From Gossypium raimondii (Eukaryota; Streptophyta; Magnoliopsida; Malvales; Malvaceae): DNA of 64,000 nucleotides. The translations under genes were made by a program, and so were the position numbers. How positions within the stretch are numbered: the stretch's first letter is position 1; every line of letters begins with the position of its first letter. Positions 24,761-37,493 of the stretch are shown here, one piece after another. The DNA is taken from positions 52,027,980-52,091,979 of the forward strand of contig NC_068575.1 in assembly GCF_025698545.1 (NCBI RefSeq), read 5' to 3'. The notes beneath the pieces are model-generated. The model had not been told where the DNA came from. It did no database searches and saw nothing but the letters and a program-made list of their open reading frames with translations.

Positions 24761-26174
24761 TTGCAAATAAACAAGAAAAGATGAGAACAAAAATAACTCA
24801 GGATTCAAATAATTGAATTTAAGAACAAGAAAATGGAATTTGAAAAATCTTGCTCATGGTCCCTATCAGTATTTGAACTCAAAAAAGTAATTGTTAAAAG
24901 GAAAAACATCATCATTAATATAATTAAAGTGTATTGCCTTCTTCATGAGAACCTTTCAAACGTAAATTTTATTAATTTTCAAAGTTATATTTAATATATA
25001 AAACATAATAACCAATATATGAACTTAATCTACTATTCATTTTTATATCACATTTATGTCAATTAATGAAATCATTTAATTTCGGTCCACTAAGATTACA
25101 TAGGTTAATTCATCATATCGACATTAGGTCCATTTGGTTCATCAATGCGGAATGCCTATACTTTTGTCTTTATTTTCTTAACTTCGGAACTACTTAGGGT
25201 TCTTCAAAATTTTAAATGCATCTCCTCCATGTCTATATAAACATTGGGTGTCTTTTTCACAATACATATACATTATGTTGCAACTTTGACTATTTCTCTT
25301 GTTACACTTCATGCTGAAACGGTAGATAGAATAATAGTTTTAGTGCAATTAAAATTTTTGGGTTGATATGATTTATGATTTAATATTATTCAGCAACCAT
25401 GTTATGATCATCATCTTTTAGTTGACTAACTTGAAGGAGAAGAAAGAAGTTTGAAGTGCTGATACTTATCATTATTCTTATGGTTTTTAACCTAATGAGA
25501 GAATTATTTATAAAAACTTAATTGTGTACTTTATGAACTAATGGTGAATGGAAGTACATGCTAAGGAAAATATGAGTCGACCTGTGAAGAGAATATTTAT
25601 GTTCAAAATCCTATTATAACAAAAAATGGAACAGCAAACTAGCAGGTTTTAGTTGAAAACTTTTACTTGATAAATGGAAAGGTAGCTCTTTTGTCATCTA
25701 ATTTGTTGGGGGGACACAGGGGCGAAGCTAAAACAATTTTTTAGGGGAGAATGAAATTTTAATTTTTTATAGTCTATATATTTATAATTTTTATAATTTT
25801 AGGGAGGCCAAAGTGTAATTTTATCTTTATTAATTTAAAATTTTAAAATTTTAAACATTGATAGTTATTGATAACAAAGGAGGATACTTTGTGCAACAAA
25901 TGAAAGCATAGATAAGGGAAGTGTATGATCGAGCATAGTTCTATTCTTAGGAGGAGATACATTTTAGTTTCCTTTAACTTGTTTGGATTATGTGCTAATA
26001 ATTTGTTATTGATTTTTTAAAATTGCTAATTATTGCAACTTTCACAATTGATAAAACAACAGTTTTGGTGCAATTAAAGATTTTGAGTTGGCATGTTTGA
26101 CTTTTTGATGAAATGACTTATGCTTTAATCTTGTTGAGCAGCAAATGAGGAACTGATTGTTGGACCTAATACCC
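24540..26174. other. Intergenic DNA downstream of ALMT
   Basis: No gene is supported. It contains an (ATT)n microsatellite (24728-24761). Around 25725-25860 there is a repeat beginning ggggcgaagctaaa with aaaattttaggg-type blocks. A related unit in the opposite orientation appears near 62310-62500, so this is a dispersed repeat family in this genome. Confidence 0.45.
24728..24761. repeat. (ATT)n microsatellite
   Basis: About eleven uninterrupted ATT units lie roughly 190 bp past the ALMT stop codon, possibly in or next to the 3' UTR. Confidence 0.9.
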
Positions 26175-26177
26175 TAA

Positions 26178-26640
26178 CACTATGTTTGGTTTGGTGTATT
26201 GGCTATGCCAATACACCCTAATCGGTGGGCCCTACCTAATCCCCCTCTAATCCGCCGTTTGGTTCAATGTATTGCTAATCCCCCTCTAATCCGTTACTTT
26301 CTTAATCGGTGAAAACCACCGATTTCTATTCCCCCTCTTTTCCCCAGATTAGGTGACGCTTCAGCAAAGCCTCCCTGTTTTACCCTCCCCCGATCCCTTT
26401 TGTTTCTCTTATGTTCCTTCTAGCTTCATCCGATTTGCTTCCTTGTTTCTTTGCTTTTCATTTCTGCCGATTTACCCTCCCAGTTTCTTTTCATCCGATT
26501 TTCTTTTCTTTTCTTTTCTTTTCTTTTCTACTGATTTGCTCCCCCCGTTTCTTTTCTTTTCTTTTTCGGCCGATTTGCTCAGTTTCTGTCGATTTGCGTC
26601 ACTGGTCAGTTTTCCTAACCCGATAGAATAATATCCGTTT
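26178..26640. mobile_element. Left end of a third PIF/Harbinger-type copy
   Basis: After TAA (26175-26177) comes CACTATGTTTGGTTTGGTG, matching the ends of copies 1 and 2. It is followed by repeated ctaatccccctctaatcc subterminal motifs, a second internal cgtttggttcaatgtattg, and a C/T-rich leader with a (TTTTC)n run (26510-26529). I find no matching right end downstream, so the copy is probably truncated, or its right end is too diverged to see. It may extend beyond 26640. Confidence 0.6.
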
Positions 26641-29047
26641 CTCAAGTTTGATTGCTATTTTTGCTTGTAGCATTTTTTATTTTTTATTTTTTTTAGTTCT
26701 GACCTTTTCTTTAGATAAAATTGCTTTTGTGTTTGATACGTGTGATTTTTTTTTTTGATAATTAGCTTGGAGATATTTATGATATAGAATTGCTTCGTGT
26801 TTTCCTCCAAGGTTTGTCTTGCTACAGACCTGCTTCTTTTTCTGAGTTCATTTGGTTTGATGTTGAGCAATTAGACTATGTATTCCCCTCATTCTAGATT
26901 CCATGTTTACATTTCTGATGAGATATTTTCTTTGATATCCATTTTGCAATTGCATTATGCTCTTGATGGAACAATTTGGTCTTTTGCCTTGAGTTTGCTT
27001 TATTGTCATCCCATTATCTTCATATGTAAATATGACCTGCTTTGTATGTTTGAAAACTTGACCCTTTGACCGAGGTCCGTAAATCCATGCATTTTTTTGG
27101 ATGGAGCATATGGGATTGTCTAAGTTCTAATCCTCAATAATTGATTAGTGACTCGGAAAACTTTAGTTCAAGCAAATATACAATGGAGGGTTGAAGCTTT
27201 GTCCTCCTAGGCCTGGTTATTCTATTATAAGTTCTGGTTTCATTTTTGTCTGTTTCCTTTAACAAGTTGGCAACTCATGGACAAGATAAAAGGGAAACTG
27301 GGCGAAATTCGCAATATAACCAGTGTAGACAAATAGTTTTGATCATATAGCTACCTATTATACAAATTATTTGAATGAAACTTTTATAATTTTCAAAGAA
27401 ACATACTAAACAGATTAGCTTTGTTTTAGACTTTTAAAGAATATTGTCAACTTTGCTACGGTCACAGCGTGTGGGTAAAGACCATTATATTGAATCTGCA
27501 TTTCTCACTAGTTTCCTCCGACACACTAGATTTGCTGGAGTGGATTATTAATGATCAAAAACTTTACAGGTTGCCGTAAGCTTGTGGGTTGCTGTTGTTA
27601 TTGGAAGTCGGTGCAACTTGTATTTGTTTTTGTACACTTGTATTTTTTCAACAAATTGGTTTAATAAAATATCCATTGGTTACATTAATATTTCTTGCAT
27701 ATTGTCCTCAACAATTTTTGCAGATAAAGCAAAATGAAAACAAATATTAATTCACTCGTTATCTAGGGTTTAACTAATGCTAAGCGGTATTATGTTGTTG
27801 GATCTAATATGAAAAGACAACTTGTATTAGTAGAAATAAATGAAAATGATGAAGTAAGATAAATGTGTTGCATTCACAAATGAATGTGTTTTCTTACTAA
27901 CTAAGATTTTTGAATTAAATAATTGAAGTTTGAGGATGGAATTAAATTAATTAGTCATTATGAATTTGTAGAATAAATTAATAAAAATTAAATATATTTT
28001 CTCATAGATTCTTTTATGATAAAGTTGTCATGACTTTAACGGAATTAGAATTAGATTGAGAAAATTATTTAATTAAGAAATTAATTTAGTTAATTTAATT
28101 AATTAAATTAGTTGAATAAATAATATTTATTTTGAGAAAAGGCAACAAATATTGAGTTGTATTAAATTCTAAAGTAGTCTCACATAACATTTGTGAGGAG
28201 ACAACTTAGGAGAAATTAAGAGAGCGTTTCAGCCCCTCTTATAGTTAGATTATGAGAGTGTTTTATGTTTAAATAATATTATTTTACACCGATTGTTCAA
28301 CCAACATTCTTGTACCTCATAATAAGAATAAATTCTATTTTATGAGAATGATGATATTTGTTGATTTCTATTGGAAGGAATTACTTTTCTACTTAAAGTA
28401 ATTATATTGTTCTATGTTTAGTTTGTGTTGCTCGAGCCCACATTCGGTGCAATTTGAGGTATGAGGATAATAGAGGAGGTCGCTTGGTTAAAAGTCAAGA
28501 TCGACTCAAATCCATCTCACACAGTTAAGTTTATTACTATGAATATCACAAAGTGGTTCAATTTTTGAAAATTTTAAATCTATGATCATCAATTTTTAAT
28601 CCATAGACTTGTAATAGAAGAGAGATGTGCAAGGCTTCAGAAAGTAGGATTATCATCTTGTTTGAGCCTATTATAAGCTGTTTTGTCCAGCAAACCGAAA
28701 CTCTTTTTAGATTCAAATACAGTAAAAACAAATCAACCTTTTTATTAAATTGTCTTATTTTTCGCAATAATTTTGGATTTGCAGAGAACCAAAAATATAT
28801 ATATTCTCCCTTAGGGGTAAATGAACAATTCTCTTTAGCTATCGCATAAATGATGCTTAATATGCCTTGCTATAGTTATCTATGTTAAATCACAAAATAA
28901 TACAAAAGCACAAGGACAAAAACTCTAATAAATCTCCATTTATTGATGGTGATGGAGAAACCAATAAGAAAAAAAAAAGACCATTTAAAATCATAGGATT
29001 CTTCGTTGTGTTTATCAGAAACAGTTGAAGAAGCAAAAGAGATTGAG
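26641..29047. other. Intergenic DNA, no gene supported
   Basis: Sequence up to about 27700 is intron-like and T-rich and may be the interior of the truncated Harbinger copy. The rest is AT-rich. A stretch at about 28140-28520 (short GC-richer blocks such as gcccacattcggtgcaattt) looks like a retrotransposon remnant, but I cannot delimit it. Confidence 0.35.
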
Positions 29048-29449
29048 ATGGGTTATCTTCCAAAACAGGCAGCAGCCATGATCGGCTTGCTTTTGTTATG
29101 CAGTAATGTCATAAGTGTTCCAGATACAAGCATCACAAGTGTTCTTTGCAACTCTGGTAGCTATTCCGAGGGCGATCCTTTCGCCACTAGTTTGGCCTTT
29201 GTCCTCCAAGACTTAGAGACCCTCACGCCTGAGCGCAAAGGTTACGATTACTTCAACATCTCCCCATACCCTAATGCTTTTGCCTACGGTCACGCGGCTT
29301 GTAACCAAAACCTCACCACCTCCGATTGTGCTACTTGTTTGGGTGCTGCTAAAACCGTCATGCTTGCAACTTGTCAAAGTCGAATAGGGTCTCGCTCGGT
29401 GCTCCATGATTGTACCATTAGGTATGAGCAATACCCATTTGATGACTGA
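29048..29449 (+). CDS. Secreted cysteine-rich repeat protein, DUF26/Gnk2 (ginkbilobin-like)
   Basis: A single exon of 402 bp encodes 133 residues. I chose the ATG at 29048 because it starts a good signal peptide (MGYLPKQAAAMIGLLLLCSN, cleavage likely near residues 22-25). An in-frame ATG 42 bp upstream (29006) would add a charged extension before it. The mature part carries one Gnk2 domain. The motif C-X8-C-X2-C is present exactly (CNQNLTTSDCATC), with the other family cysteines in VLCNSGSY, LATCQS and LHDCTIRYE. Potential N-glycosylation sites are NIS and NLT. Family members are apoplastic; single-domain forms include antifungal mannose-binding ginkbilobin-2, while two-domain forms are CRRSPs, CRKs and plasmodesmal PDLPs. 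There is no second DUF26, kinase or membrane segment here. A role in defence is inference. Confidence 0.85.
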   Translation: MGYLPKQAAAMIGLLLLCSNVISVPDTSITSVLCNSGSYSEGDPFATSLAFVLQDLETLTPERKGYDYFNISPYPNAFAYGHAACNQNLTTSDCATCLGAAKTVMLATCQSRIGSRSVLHDCTIRYEQYPFDD

Positions 29450-29464
29450 ATTAAACACCTTTCC

Positions 29465-29492
29465 CACTCACTCCACTCCACTCCACTCCACT
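29465..29492. repeat. (CCACT)n microsatellite
   Basis: About five CCACT units lie just after the stop codon of the DUF26 gene, in its likely 3' UTR. Confidence 0.85.
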
Positions 29493-30129
29493 GGTGTTAA
29501 TGGACATCTTTTTTTATCTCTAATAATGTTTATTTTGTACCTCAAAAAAAGCAAGAGGTGCTTGCAACGCTGAAACCTTATCTATTTTGGTGTAATCATT
29601 GATTCATGTTATATTCAGCGGTTCACTTTCTTATCTAATTCTGGGTTCTTCCAGACAACAGAATTTCCATAAAGGCTTTTCATTAACATTCCCTTTTAGG
29701 ATCCTTGATGGGTATATAGCAGAGTTTAACATGCTTATCTGTCAAAATTCAAAGGAAAAAAGACATGGTTCTGTTTAGTCCATGCAGTTTAACCAAGAAA
29801 GAAGTTTCATTGCCATTTTCCAGGCTCCAGCAAATTATCAGCAATTTTTTACCGACATAATCTAGTTTCAAGAAAACAATTCTGCAATTTATGGTAGGCA
29901 AAGAAAAAAAAACGTAGGAAAAAGATGTAGAGACCTCATTGAAATCTCTCTTAGCTAGAACATGGACGAAACTAGAAGTGAGGAGTAAAGAATTTGTTAT
30001 AATTTCATTGATCAAATGAACAAGATTTCCAAGTTTCAACTCTCTACATCGGTGAGGAATATGAACCATTTGTCGTATATGATCAACTATCAGAAAACAT
30101 TATACCCATCATAATGAAACCTGGGAGCT
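29493..30129. other. Convergent intergenic spacer
   Basis: Space between the 3' ends of the plus-strand DUF26 gene and the minus-strand TBL gene. It should hold both 3' UTRs. No other feature is seen. Confidence 0.5.
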
Positions 30130-32968
30130 TTATGAGCGTGAGTATTCCCGCTGGAGAAAAAGGGCATAAACAAGCTCATTCCATGTGTCAGGCACACCAG
30201 GCAAACACCAGTGGCTACAATCTTGACGGTTCATAGGACCTGGCCCGTTTCCTGGGCCAAAATGATACAACGATGTATGCCCGTCCTGCCTTTGATATGT
30301 CATGGGAGTTACGTTCATCAGCTTTATCACTTGAAATCCTTGTGGGTGTTTTGACAATACACCAGAGACTATGTCAACAAGTTTCCCAGTGTTATTCGGC
30401 AATGGACCAAAGTCAGGTAGCTTTAATTGATGGCAGTGTCCACCAGTATTCCAGGTGCCACCTCTGTTCATCCATCCACAATAATGGTGATTAAATCATA
30501 TTCATATCTTCGTATCATATATACATTTTGATCCAAAAGGGAAACTGAAAATAGATTAATAGCCAATGTTGAAAAACTGATTCATATAAGTATAGACTGC
30601 ATAACAATATCAAAACTATAAATGCCAAACAAATTCATGCTCATTAGCATTCAGCTTACCGGAAATACTTATATCAGAAAGCGAGTCATATCTACAACCC
30701 TCTTAAGTTCAATGCTGCTCTAATATGCAAACAATTGAAAACTTTCACATTTAAACTCGGCCAAAGGCATTTCATCACAGCCATGAACTAACCTTTTTAG
30801 TTCTATTACTTGCACATACAAGCAAATAAATATTTAATGTAGCATCCTGTAATGTAACAATCTTAATGCCAATAGCAGAAAGTGTGAAGATCGTGAAAAG
30901 AAAAAAAGGAACAGGAATCAGAAATGAAGCATTGATGGTTAAAGAGAAAAGAAAGGGGGCATACCTGAAATGAACAGGAGCATAGGTGCGAAGCATAACT
31001 TGTGTCTTCTTAGTATCTACTTGACTGGCAACAAAGTCAACTAAAGTTTCGATGGATTTTTGGAATGCATTTGTAAGGTCCATCTTCATCTTCACCTCCA
31101 TCCCTTCTTGGAAATAACAACCACTGCCACATTACATAAATCCGAAGATTAGACAATGTGATTATAACGAGAACCAACAGCAGCTTTGTTAAACTAGCAT
31201 CAAACAAACTGTAATCTGTTATCTCACAGTCATTTCTATTGCAACAAAGGATGGATAACTTTAAGTACATTCTCTACATTTTCCATTTACAGGCATAGCA
31301 CCTCAAAAACTAAGTTCGTATAATTCAACATACACACACAAAAACAAGACCACACAATATATATAACATATATCATATATCAGGTTGATGATATTTACTG
31401 TTTTATTGTCTTCGCATAACTCCACCAATGGCCACTGTTAAAAACTAGCACATCTGCATCTTTCCACTGACGATGAGTCCAGGTCACGTGATCCAGTTTG
31501 AGAGTCATCCTAACATCTTTTGGAGACCCCTTCGGAGGACTGCCCTGCACCACTAGATATGGAGATCTGTAGTATTCAACCGTGCAGTTATAATCTTCAA
31601 ACCTAAAAACCAAGAACCCTTTGTGTTTAGTAATCGGGTTCCCATTCACCTCATAAATTGAATCCTTGTTGGGAATAGCAGTAGCAAGCAAGCAAAGCAT
31701 AGATTCCCATTGGTTCCTTCCAATGGAGTCACCAATAAATGCAAGGCGCCGGTTCCGCAACTTTTCCAGCATCATTGTTGCATTAAATCTGTCATCAAGA
31801 AGATAAAGTCATGTTCAATATACCTTTTCAATGAAACAGAATTTCTAAATAACATAGTTAACAGTTGGGAACATCATAAAAAGAGGCATGCTCGTTTTGG
31901 CAATAGAACCATGTTAAAACCAAGGTGTAAAAATGATGTTAGCGCATACAAGAGGGAATTTTCAGCTTTATTTAACAAACAGATAAGACCATTAATCAAA
32001 ATGTAAAAAAAAAAATTATGAATAATGCCTCCGTAGAATTAACTAAGTGAAGAAAAGGAAGAAGATATAAACTTATAATGCAGCTTCTCAGAGAATACAA
32101 ATTTGACGCTTCAATGAAGGATTTTTAGGCTAATTCAAGGGAGAAAAAAGAAATTGTCAGCCATGAAAATCAGAAATTCTTTGTAATGGGGAGAACTTAC
32201 CAACAGATCAACAAACTGTCCACAAACTACAATAAAATTCGAATTTAATCGCAAAGATAAAAACAAAGACACTAATCAAGAACAAAAAAACATGAACATT
32301 ATGGGTAGATAAATAAGAAATAACAAGTGAATCATCTTCCATAGACATGCCAAAATTCCAACCTTCTTCTAACCAAACAGACAAACATAGAGTTCAACAC
32401 AGTTTGCTTCCATTGCTCTTTCCAGCAAGCAGAACAGAGATGGCACTAGTTACTAAAAATAAAGAGTCGGCAAAAGAGAAAGGAAAAGGGACCTTGGCAA
32501 ATCGCAATCATGAGGTTGCCAACGCCACTTGGTGTAGTAACTATCAGGCCGACCATTTTCTAGACACCGGAAACCGCTATCTGCGAAAGGGCAATCTTGG
32601 CTTTGGTAAAGTGGGTAGTTATCGTCCCACACCCATTTCCCATCATAAATGTCACATGTAACTCCACCTCCATTTAGGAATCCCAGCCGTCCATTCCCTT
32701 TTGCTGGTGCTTTAGCTATTGCTGCTTTTGCTTCTGATGGTAATGATGATGGAGTGGTAGTGCCACTACGTCCAAACAAAGAGAACCCAGGGTGGAGGAC
32801 AGCCCGGTAATCCAAGTAAAAGAATGCCCCAATGAAGAGACAAGTGACTAAAGTGAAGCCAAGAACACCCAGAAAAGGCTCGAGGGGGCTAAAATTCTTG
32901 GATTTCTTGGAGAAATCTAAGTGGGTGGTCGTTTTGCTCAAGTCTTGTGAAGTTGTGTTCTTTGTCAT
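30130..32968 (-). CDS. TBL: Trichome birefringence-like (TBL) wall polysaccharide O-acetyltransferase
   Basis: Four exons read on the minus strand: 32493-32968, 31399-31788, 30965-31123 and 30130-30463. All have GT-AG junctions, 1,359 nt in frame, 452 residues. After a cytosolic tail comes one membrane anchor (FLGVLGFTLVTCLFIGAFFY, about residues 32-51), fitting a Golgi type II protein. A short Ser/Pro/Ala-rich stem follows. The TBL domain then starts at VTCDIYDGKWVWDDNYPLYQ, with PFADSGFRCLENGRPD and WRWQPHDCDLPRFNA. The catalytic GDS motif is in RLAFIGDSIGRNQWESMLCL and the second DxxH motif in NRQDCSHWCLPGVPDTWNEL near the C-terminus. From family knowledge TBLs acetylate xylan, mannan, xyloglucan or pectin. 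The overall look is of the TBL10/TBL11 type, but the substrate cannot be read from sequence. Confidence 0.92.
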
Positions 32969-33199
32969 CTTCCTCTTATGGAGTTACGGGGAAAGAGAAA
33001 AGCAAAAGGAAAACTAACACCAATTAACGAGCTGTGTTCCCAAAAATTTACAGAAAAGAATGCTTAAAAATAATATAGCAATCCCAAATTACCACGACTC
33101 CAAAAAACAAATGCTTTTAGCGTGCAGCTGTCTTAGCCAAAGAAAGCAGAATGATTAAAAATTAAGTTGACTTAGAAGAACACTAAACCAGAGTGAGAA

Positions 33200-33220
33200 A
33201 GAGAGAGAGAGAGAGAGAGG
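33200..33220. repeat. (GA)n run in the TBL leader or promoter
   Basis: About ten GA units lie 230 bp upstream of the TBL start codon. On the gene strand this is a (CT)n tract, common in plant 5' leaders near transcription starts and a possible GAGA-factor (BBR/BPC) site. Confidence 0.7.
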
Positions 33221-34594
33221 GGGTGTGGGAGAGTGGAGGTAGATAGTAGTGAAAATGGCAGGCAACGGTTAGAGTTGGAGTGGGCTCAAGCGGTCATTCG
33301 TGCGGTTCAGGACTTGTGTGGACCGTTGTTCTTGCGTGGTGGATATAGAACGTAGCAAAACGAAAATATAGACCCCCCGACAATAGCATCGCCCTGCCAT
33401 TGATGGCAGGAAGGAGCTTCAAAAAGTGCAATTATTTCAACAGCATTCAACTTTCTTTTTTCTTCTTTGAGGAAAACATAAACAAATCTGGGTCAGCTTA
33501 TTTGTTGATAAGGCCATTAATTGCTTATCTAAAAATAAATAAACATGAAAAATGAAATGGACCTTAAACCAATGAACCAAAAAAAAAGGAAATTGTCCTT
33601 AAAAAGAAAAATAAATGGTCCTAAACTTTTTAAGGAATCTAGGTTTTGTTGGAGTTCTTTCATGACTAAATTGTTTCAGTATAATTCAATAATGCATTTC
33701 TAGAGTCCATAATGTTCCTTCTTTTTAATCTCCTTCCCTTTCAAGCTATTTTCACTGATTATGTACTTTGCATTAATGGCGGAAACTTGTTTTTCATATT
33801 CCTTTTGTATCCCTTTGTGCAAGTTTATGAACACGGAATCATTTTTTTCATTAAATAAAGGTAAAATACACAAAAAGAAATTTATAATTTATTATATCCG
33901 GTGGAATATTTTTGTTCAAAAACGGTTAAAATGTGTAGTTATTTATACTTTCTAGAAAAAGCTAATAAAATATACTAGATATTTTTATAACAATGGTGCA
34001 ATTCACATGGTATGTTTTGCAAAGAACCCTAAAGATGTAGGTTTAAAAGGATAAAATGGTTAATCTCTTCGTCACAATCTTATCTAAAAAGCTAACGATT
34101 GTTCATAAAATATACTTCATTCTCATGGGTTTCTCCTCAAACCTTTTAATTAAAGGATAAAATAAGTAACTATCATACCACATCTTATAATTATTTTGCT
34201 TTTATACAATAGTAACACAATTCAAATTTACCTTATAAAATTATATAATGCTATATCATACAGTGTATAATATATTAATAGTTTATATATATGCATCAAT
34301 TATTAAACATTATAATATCATGTAATACTATATTTTTATTATAATACTAGTTATATATAGAAGTAGTACATTATATATTATTTTTATTTTTATTATACCG
34401 GTTGAAACAAGCTCTAAGCTCTTATACTTTTCGTACATTTGAAACTTACTCCTCATATTATATTATATAATGTTATATCATATCATATCATATCATATAT
34501 TTATAGTTTATATATATGCATCGATGATTAAACATTATAAAATCATGCAATGCTATATCTTTTACTATAAATTATGTTATAATAATAGTTATAT
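33221..34594. other. TBL upstream region and AT-rich spacer
   Basis: No gene is seen. The DNA becomes very AT-rich from about 34180 with many tatatcata repeats, into which the MULE inserted. Confidence 0.4.
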
Positions 34595-35052
34595 ATTAAT
34601 ATTGACCATTTTACCATTAAAGGCCCATTTCCAAATTTATTTACGGAAATAGGCCAATCTTTTCATTATTTACCGGAAATGGTCGATTTTAGTAAAATCT
34701 GTCCACGTAAGAGCGTTTTTAGAGGAAATTTCAGCAAAAAGCGTCCATGGGGGAGCGATTTTGCCATGCCAGCACAAAACGCACCTACGTGGATGCGCTT
34801 TGCTGACGTGGCAAAATCGCTCCCCTAAGGACGCGTTTTACCCCGTGTTTTTTTTCCCAATGGCTATTTGATTTTTTGACCATTGGGGGGTCCAACGGTA
34901 AAAAAAAACCTATAAAACCCCTTCCTATTTTTTCACACATTATTTCTTCAATTTTCTCTCAAATTTCTCTCTAAATTTCTCAAAGCTCTCTTTAATTTTT
35001 TCTGAATTAGTATTTCTTTTTATAATTTCAAAAATATTTGATCGTGTTAGCA

Positions 35053-37114
35053 ATGACCGGGGAATTAATTCGTCTCGATCATAAACATATCTCCGTCGAA
35101 CAAATGAAAATGGTAAGGGTTAATTTTAATTTTTCAATATTATTTAGTTTTTTTCATTTATGTAATTTTAATTAATTTTCATTTTATAATTTTTTATAAC
35201 AGTCTGTAGATCGGGTGTTACAATGTTATATTTGTAATATGTCTAGTCCTCTATCACCGTTTATAGAGAAATACTCGCGGGAAGCGGGTTTTTGGCACGT
35301 GGCCACTATTGGCCGAGGTGCAAGTTGAACCCAAAACTCATCAATGCGTTGATAGAGAGGTGAAAACCAGAGACGCACACATTCCATCTTCCATACGGAA
35401 AGTGTACCATCACTTTGAAGGACGTGCAGTTACAATTGGGATTGCCGGTGGATGGGTCCGCACTCACCGGGTCCACTCAATCTACTAATTGGGGAGCCGT
35501 ATGTTACGATCTTTTGGGTGCGATTCCAGATAATATTTACGAATGTCAGATCAAGATGAGCTGGTTATGAGACACATTCTCGAAACAGGTGAATGATTCG
35601 ACTGAAGTAGAAAGAATACGATATGCCCGGGCATACAATCTTGAGATGATTGGAGGTTATCTAATGCCGGACTTGTCACGAAACCTCGTACATCTGAAGT
35701 GGTTGCTAAAACTTGTTGATTTTAGAGCAACTGGCGAATTTAGTTGGGGGTCTGTCGTGTTGGCAACATTGTACCAGGAGATGTACGGGGCGACGCCACC
35801 AACTAAAGCCAAAAACAGAGGTTGCCTATCACTAATACAATCATGGGCTCAGTTTCGCTTTCTATTTTTACGTCCTCGAGTGGACCACCCATATATATTC
35901 TCACTCATAACGAGGTAAAATCTATATTAGATTTTACAATTATTACATAGATTTAAAATATAATTGTATGCTAAAAAAATATTTAATTAGGTGGAACCAT
36001 TCGGTGAGTTATATTGGAATACTTACTGCCCTTGAAGATATACGGCTTCTATTATACCAACAGTCTGAAGAGCAAGTAAGTATTAAATAATATATATAAA
36101 TAAAATAGTAATTTCATATTTAGTATTTAGTATTATGTATATAACTAATATTTTTATCATGTTCTTGTAGTTTCAATGGACATTATACGAGGATCTGAAA
36201 ATTCAGGCGGTAATTTCAGATGAATTCTTTCAAAATCTGAACATTTTCATGTGAAGGTCCCATTGGTCAACTATGTTACCGTGGAGATGCACCAGACGGA
36301 TAGAGTGTTACGACAATTTAGATTTCGACAACCGATTCCTATGGCACTAGAGGAGCTCAATGATGAGCACAAAATTGACTTACGATAATCGAATACAAAT
36401 TGGTCGATATTCTGATCGAAATATATCGAAATATGGGAAAATTAATTTGATCATATACCTAATTGGGAACCAATCATTGTTCCAGAGTTAGCGTACGCGC
36501 CGGATTACATGCTATGGTTTAGGATCCATGGTAAGCCATATTTACTATCAGAAGAGCAGAGGCGTCGGCAAATTCATGTCGAAAAGGAACGACAGGGACC
36601 TTTAAATCCAAGGAGAAGGGATAACAACACGGGCCCATCAACAACGCCCACACAATCATCGGGCTCAACGCCTTAACCGACTACACCCACATCACAGCCT
36701 CTTCAGATTATGTCAGGTGAGTATTCTAGCCCTTATATGTATCCTAACCTTATATGTTTCCTTTTCTCAGTCCTATGCCAAGTCAGAATGCATGGCTCGG
36801 TGCATATCATTTTCTAATGACTCTGACTCAACCAATGATATATAGGCCGCTATCGCAGGAGGGTCACATGAGGCACCGTCAGTGAACTTTTCTCATTACC
36901 AATCTCTATCGCCTTATGGGATTCAAACACCTCCGCCCATGGGTGATGCAAACACCTCTGCATTCTTTATTCTATCAAGATGGGTCATCTTCCCAATACC
37001 CACAACCAAAACCCCTGCCGGAGCAACCACAACCCCCGCTGAAAGCTAAACAATGAGGAATCCAACGCGTAACCATCGACAACCCCTATGTGGCACTGAT
37101 TCCAACCGGCACCA
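35053..37114 (+). pseudogene. Plant mobile domain (PMD) gene of the MULE, decayed
   Basis: It starts MTGELIRLDHKHISVEQMKM, then an intron (donor gtaaggg at 35113, acceptor near 35203), then SVDRVLQCYICNMSSPLSPF and FIEKYSREAGFWHVATIGRG. Later blocks include HTFHLPYGKCTITLKDVQLQ, LGLPVDGSALTGSTQSTNWG, SWGSVVLATLYQEMYGA, GCLSLIQSWAQFRFLFLRPR and further exons after 35990 and 36172. The C-terminal part (36700-37114) is Pro/Gln/Ser-rich with an Arg/Asn-rich end. These are hallmarks of the PMD ('aminotransferase-like plant mobile domain', MAIL1/MAIN-related) found both in transposons and in host silencing proteins. A 1-base loss near 35322, a TGA for a Trp codon near 35360, a frameshift near 35540 and several stops after 36240 break the frame. 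Confidence 0.8.
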
Positions 37115-37330
37115 ACATTGATTTTTTTAATATATTTGTACAATTTTTTTATATTGTTTCATTTAATAAAATAAAATTTATTTTTAATATTTTGATAGTA
37201 ATTTATTTTTTATATTTTTAATATATTTGTACAAACTATTTTTATATTGTTTCAATTTATAAAATAAAAGTTGTTTTTAATATTTTAATAGTAATTTATT
37301 TTTATATTTTCAATAAAATAGAAGTTCTTT
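37115..37330. repeat. AT-rich tandem duplication inside the MULE
   Basis: The motif tttaatatatttgtacaa...ttatattgtttcattta...taatattttgatagtaattta is repeated about every 80-85 bp, two to three times. It lies between the ends of the PMD and transposase genes, in their converging 3' regions. Confidence 0.7.
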
Positions 37331-37493
37331 TGAATAAGGTAATATTTTTAATATTTTTATATTTTTAATAAAATAGAAATAATGCATCATAATTTTATTA
37401 CAACAACTATCAACTATTTTAATTTGGACATAATCGAATTGTATAACCTGGGTTCCTACACCATCCGCACAACTTCTGTTGGTTCGTTCTTTC

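Noticed and set aside
26353-26631. 92-codon Ser/Phe/Pro-rich frame
   Set aside because: It is the translation of the C/T-rich leader and the (TTTTC)n run of the third Harbinger end.
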